Source: Paracoccus haematequi
GTDB lineage: Bacteria; Pseudomonadota; Alphaproteobacteria; Rhodobacterales; Rhodobacteraceae
Reading direction: 5' to 3'
Assembly (NCBI GenBank): GCA_945881965.1
Contig: CAMCVS010000003.1
Coordinates: 1-64,000 of the forward strand
DNA length: 64,000 bases
Shown one piece after another: positions 63,139-64,000 of this stretch; position 1 is the first letter of the stretch, and each line of letters opens with the position of its first letter. The position numbers were made by a program, and so were the translations under genes. The notes below the pieces were generated by a model. The model did no database searches. It was not told the DNA's origin and was given only the letters and a program-made list of their open reading frames with translations.

Positions 63139-63810
63139 CTACCCGTTCTGTCCCACGGGTCCGAACCCGTTGGCCAGCGTGCGCCGGGGCGCGCGTTTTC
63201 CGCGCAGGGCGGCGATGGCTTCGTCGATCCGGCCCTGGCAATCCGGGCAGACACAGAACGCCACGCGCGCGGGATGCGGTTCGGCCAGCAGCATCACCGG
63301 GGTCCATTGCCCGTTGCCGAACCGCACCGCTTGACAGAACGAACATTTTTCGTCGGCCACGTCGGGATCATGTTGCCATGGCACTAAAGGCTGCGGAAAG
63401 CTTTCGGCGTCGCGCAGGTCATGCACCACCAACACCCGGCCGTCGCGCATCGGCTGTACGGTCAATTGAAATCGTCGCATCATCGTCATGCTATCACACC
63501 GATAGTCAAGCCGAAGCGGTTGCTGCATGTCCAGCACAGCGCTGACCAGCGCGGACATGGCGTCGCGCGTGGGTTCATCGGCGATGTAGGTCATCAATGA
63601 GGTGGACAGCACTTCGTTGGCGCGCGCGCCTGCGCCGCCGTTCGACAGCGCAAATTCATCCCATTCGCCTCCGACCCAGAGCACGCGGAATTCCTGGTCC
63701 AGAACGTAGTAGGTCTGTTGAAACTTCACTATCCGGCCCGTCCCGTGCGCATCCACGGGGTCGGCCTGTTGGCCTAGCCGCGGCGAATGCGTGATTCCTC
63801 CGGACAGCAT
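63139..63810 (-). CDS. PAS-like / zinc-ribbon protein of unknown function
   Basis: About 197-223 residues. The N-terminal half (YYVLDQEFRVLWVGGEWDEF to LVVHDLRDAESF) reads like a PAS fold. The C-terminal half carries two cysteine pairs, CSFCQAVRFG and CVCPDCQGR, likely a zinc ribbon or rubredoxin-like metal site. I recognise no named family. The ATG at 63810 has no good ribosome site; GTG 63729, directly before the PAS-like part, may be the true start. It lies between the polysaccharide locus and dxs, 46 bp after the dxs stop, and could be a small sensor. Confidence 0.6.
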   Translation of the reverse strand: MLSGGITHSPRLGQQADPVDAHGTGRIVKFQQTYYVLDQEFRVLWVGGEWDEFALSNGGAGARANEVLSTSLMTYIADEPTRDAMSALVSAVLDMQQPLRLDYRCDSMTMMRRFQLTVQPMRDGRVLVVHDLRDAESFPQPLVPWQHDPDVADEKCSFCQAVRFGNGQWTPVMLLAEPHPARVAFCVCPDCQGRIDEAIAALRGKRAPRRTLANGFGPVGQNG

Positions 63811-63856
63811 ACACTCGTGTGCCGGGCATGTTCAATATTTGGGCAGGCGGCCGGAT

Positions 63857-64000
63857 TTATCTGACGCTGCGGCCTCCCTCGCGGTCTTGGGTCATCTTTG
63901 CGCGCAGTTCCCGCGCCGTGGCGCAGAGGTCGGCGGCGGATAATCCGGCCCAGGCATACATCTGCGCGGGGCTGGCCTGGTCGATGAACGTGTCGGGCAG
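63857..64000 (-). CDS. dxs: 1-deoxy-D-xylulose-5-phosphate synthase, C-terminal end only
   Basis: The last 47 codons are inside the window. LPDTFIDQASPAQMYAWAGL and the following SAADLCATARELR correspond to the C-terminus of DXS, which makes DXP from pyruvate and glyceraldehyde-3-phosphate in the MEP isoprenoid route. The frame ends with TAA at 63859-63857. The rest lies beyond the right edge. The short tail MTQDREGGRSVR varies between species. Confidence 0.85.
   Translation of the reverse strand: MPDTFIDQASPAQMYAWAGLSAADLCATARELRAKMTQDREGGRSVR

Overview
The window is high-GC chromosomal DNA from an alphaproteobacterium of the order Rhodobacterales (Rhodobacter/Roseobacter group). Evidence includes a permuted two-piece tmRNA with the tag ANDNHAPVALAA, a trgAB-cysK-cfa-phr gene order as I recall it from Rhodobacter sphaeroides, a DUF1476 ATPase inhibitor, an S. 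meliloti-type PmtA, acryloyl-CoA reductase AcuI, a split cobalamin methionine synthase, and many genes joined by 4-bp start/stop overlaps. I see no phage, IS element, CRISPR array or rRNA operon.

Layout. 0-0.8 kb: end of a TPR protein made of near-identical 141-bp repeats. 0.8-12.2 kb (minus strand): DinB protein, acuI, a class-V aminotransferase, phr, cfa, trgA, trgB, cysK, an MscS-type channel and alaX. 12.3-18.0 kb (plus strand): ssrA, chrB-chrA, sspB, pmtA, fumC and two small proteins. 18.2-20.8 kb: an NMT1/THI5-like ABC importer. 20.8-32.6 kb (minus strand): purC-purS-purQ, dctB-dctD, rne, ccdA, then a membrane alpha/beta hydrolase with a cytochrome P450. 32.7-46.8 kb: mixed housekeeping genes (F1-ATPase inhibitor, Bmt and corrinoid protein, thioesterase, DUF1638, sufE, rnd, an MFS carrier, purM-purN, waaA, an EnvZ-like kinase, an MBL hydrolase, tRNA-Ile2 and tRNA-Asn). 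This part also holds a membrane protein whose middle is encoded by 31 consecutive hexanucleotide units.

47.0-62.9 kb: a surface-polysaccharide locus. manC (plus strand) faces a long minus-strand series: Wzx-like flippase, pyruvyltransferase, Wzy-like polymerase, hexapeptide acetyltransferase, glycosyltransferase, three different sulfotransferases, glycosyltransferase, epimerase, AT3 acyltransferase with SGNH domain, gmd, methyltransferase and fcl. Together they predict a polymer built with GDP-mannose and GDP-L-fucose and decorated with sulfate, acyl and pyruvate groups. Parts of it (49.4-53.2 and 59.7-63.0 kb) look clearly more AT-rich than the rest. The window ends with a PAS-like/zinc-ribbon protein and the C-terminus of dxs.

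The most notable points are the triple-sulfotransferase polysaccharide locus, the hexanucleotide-repeat membrane protein, a DctD that lacks the sigma-54 contact motif, an AT3 acyltransferase with Asn in place of its conserved His, the nearness of ssrA and sspB, and four convergent gene pairs whose stop codons share 4 bp. All assignments come from reading the sequence; no database search was run.
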